Positions 5,959-6,308 of a DNA stretch of 6,308 nt are shown piece by piece (positions within the stretch are counted from its first letter, which is position 1; each line of letters opens with the position of its first letter). Origin of the DNA: Lentisphaerota bacterium. Lineage in GTDB: Bacteria; Verrucomicrobiota; Kiritimatiellia; RFP12; JAAYLN01. The position numbers and the translations under genes were made by a program. Under the pieces are notes generated by a model. That model saw nothing but the letters and a program-made list of their open reading frames with translations, did no database searches and was not told the origin of the DNA. The stretch spans positions 1 to 6,308 of the forward strand of contig JAAYZJ010000048.1 in the NCBI GenBank assembly GCA_012514915.1, read 5' to 3'.

Positions 5959-6308
5959 ATGGCCAAGATTACCTTCATGGGCGCCGGCAGCATGATTTTC
6001 GCCAAAAATGTCCTGGGCGACAGCATGCTGCGCGCGCCCCTGCAAGCATCGCACATCGCACTGTACGACATCGACGCCCGGCGGCTGCGCGGGTCGAAGC
6101 GCATGCTCGACACACTCAACGCCAACATCAACCAGGGACGCGCCCGCATCACGGCCCACCTCGGCGTGGAGAAGCGCCGGGCGGCGCTAAAGGACGCCGA
6201 CTACGTCGTCAACGCCATCCAGGTCGGCGGCTACGACCCGTGCACAATCACCGACTTCGAAATCCCCAAGCGCTACGGCCTGCGGCAGACCATCGGCGAC
6301 ACCCTGGG
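5959..6308 (+). CDS. melA: Alpha-galactosidase, glycoside hydrolase family 4 (MelA-like), N-terminal part
   Basis: 116 complete codons, cut by the right edge. GH4 enzymes cleave glycosides by an oxidation-elimination route that needs NAD+ and a divalent metal such as Mn2+, in the cytoplasm. The visible part is the Rossmann domain: ITFMGAGSMIFAKNVLGD (4-21) with the dinucleotide loop GAGS (8-11), the acidic DID after strand two (37-39), DADYVVNAIQVGGYDPCTITDF (79-100), and KRYGLRQTIGDTL (104-116). The last two blocks resemble E. coli MelA (GGYEPCTVTDF, KRHGLEQTIADTLG) more than the alpha-glucosidase or 6-phospho-glycosidase branches, so alpha-galactosidase is the best call. The metal-binding Cys and His lie beyond the edge and could not be checked. 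It probably acts on melibiose- or raffinose-type sugars imported by a transporter not in the window. It is separated from uvrB by the inverted repeat and likely has its own promoter. Confidence 0.93.
   Translation, partial: MAKITFMGAGSMIFAKNVLGDSMLRAPLQASHIALYDIDARRLRGSKRMLDTLNANINQGRARITAHLGVEKRRAALKDADYVVNAIQVGGYDPCTITDFEIPKRYGLRQTIGDTL

Overview
The window is GC-rich (the coding parts strongly so), bacterial and gene-dense. It uses Shine-Dalgarno sites, has a GTG start, and carries a tRNA gene with an encoded CCA end. Two catabolic genes, a sialidase-superfamily protein and a GH4 alpha-galactosidase, sit either side of housekeeping genes. This would suit a carbohydrate-degrading bacterium, possibly of the Planctomycetota-Verrucomicrobiota-Lentisphaerota-Kiritimatiellota group. 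That placement is an inference from gene content and style; nothing in the window proves it.

Layout. (1) 1-540, minus strand: N-terminal 180 codons of a sialidase/BNR-repeat protein with a perfect Asp-box; it runs off the left edge. (2) 541-732: a divergent control region with back-to-back promoter candidates and a 13-nt palindrome placed to act on both. (3) 733-2508, plus: a 591-residue exported or inner-membrane protein made of five ~95-100 residue TM_helix-type repeats, related to the MscS-like mechanosensitive group. (4) 2526-2703: a perfect 13-bp hairpin, a candidate tRNA promoter, tRNA-Arg(CCG), and a second hairpin just after the tRNA. (5) 2783-3379, plus: a UPF0316 (DUF5698/DUF2179) membrane protein. 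(6) 3399-5453, plus: uvrB, complete, 19 nt after the previous stop and probably cotranscribed. (7) 5454-5958: 505 bp without a gene, most of it filled by a ~400-bp imperfect inverted repeat with four small hairpins. (8) 5959-6308, plus: the start of melA, an NAD- and metal-dependent GH4 alpha-galactosidase, cut by the right edge.

The most interesting object is the inverted repeat at 5466-5866. Its two arms (170 and 176 bp, 55-bp spacer) share a perfect 16-bp outer end. They also share the order of internal landmarks and two GC-rich hairpins per arm, which differ in sequence between arms yet keep perfect pairing and the same central CT. This looks like two inverted copies of a dispersed structured repeat (REP/BIME- or MITE-like) of a kind I do not recognise by name. 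The rest is recognisable biology: nucleotide excision repair (UvrB), membrane proteins of unknown or mechanosensitive-type role, a tRNA, and glycan use at both ends.
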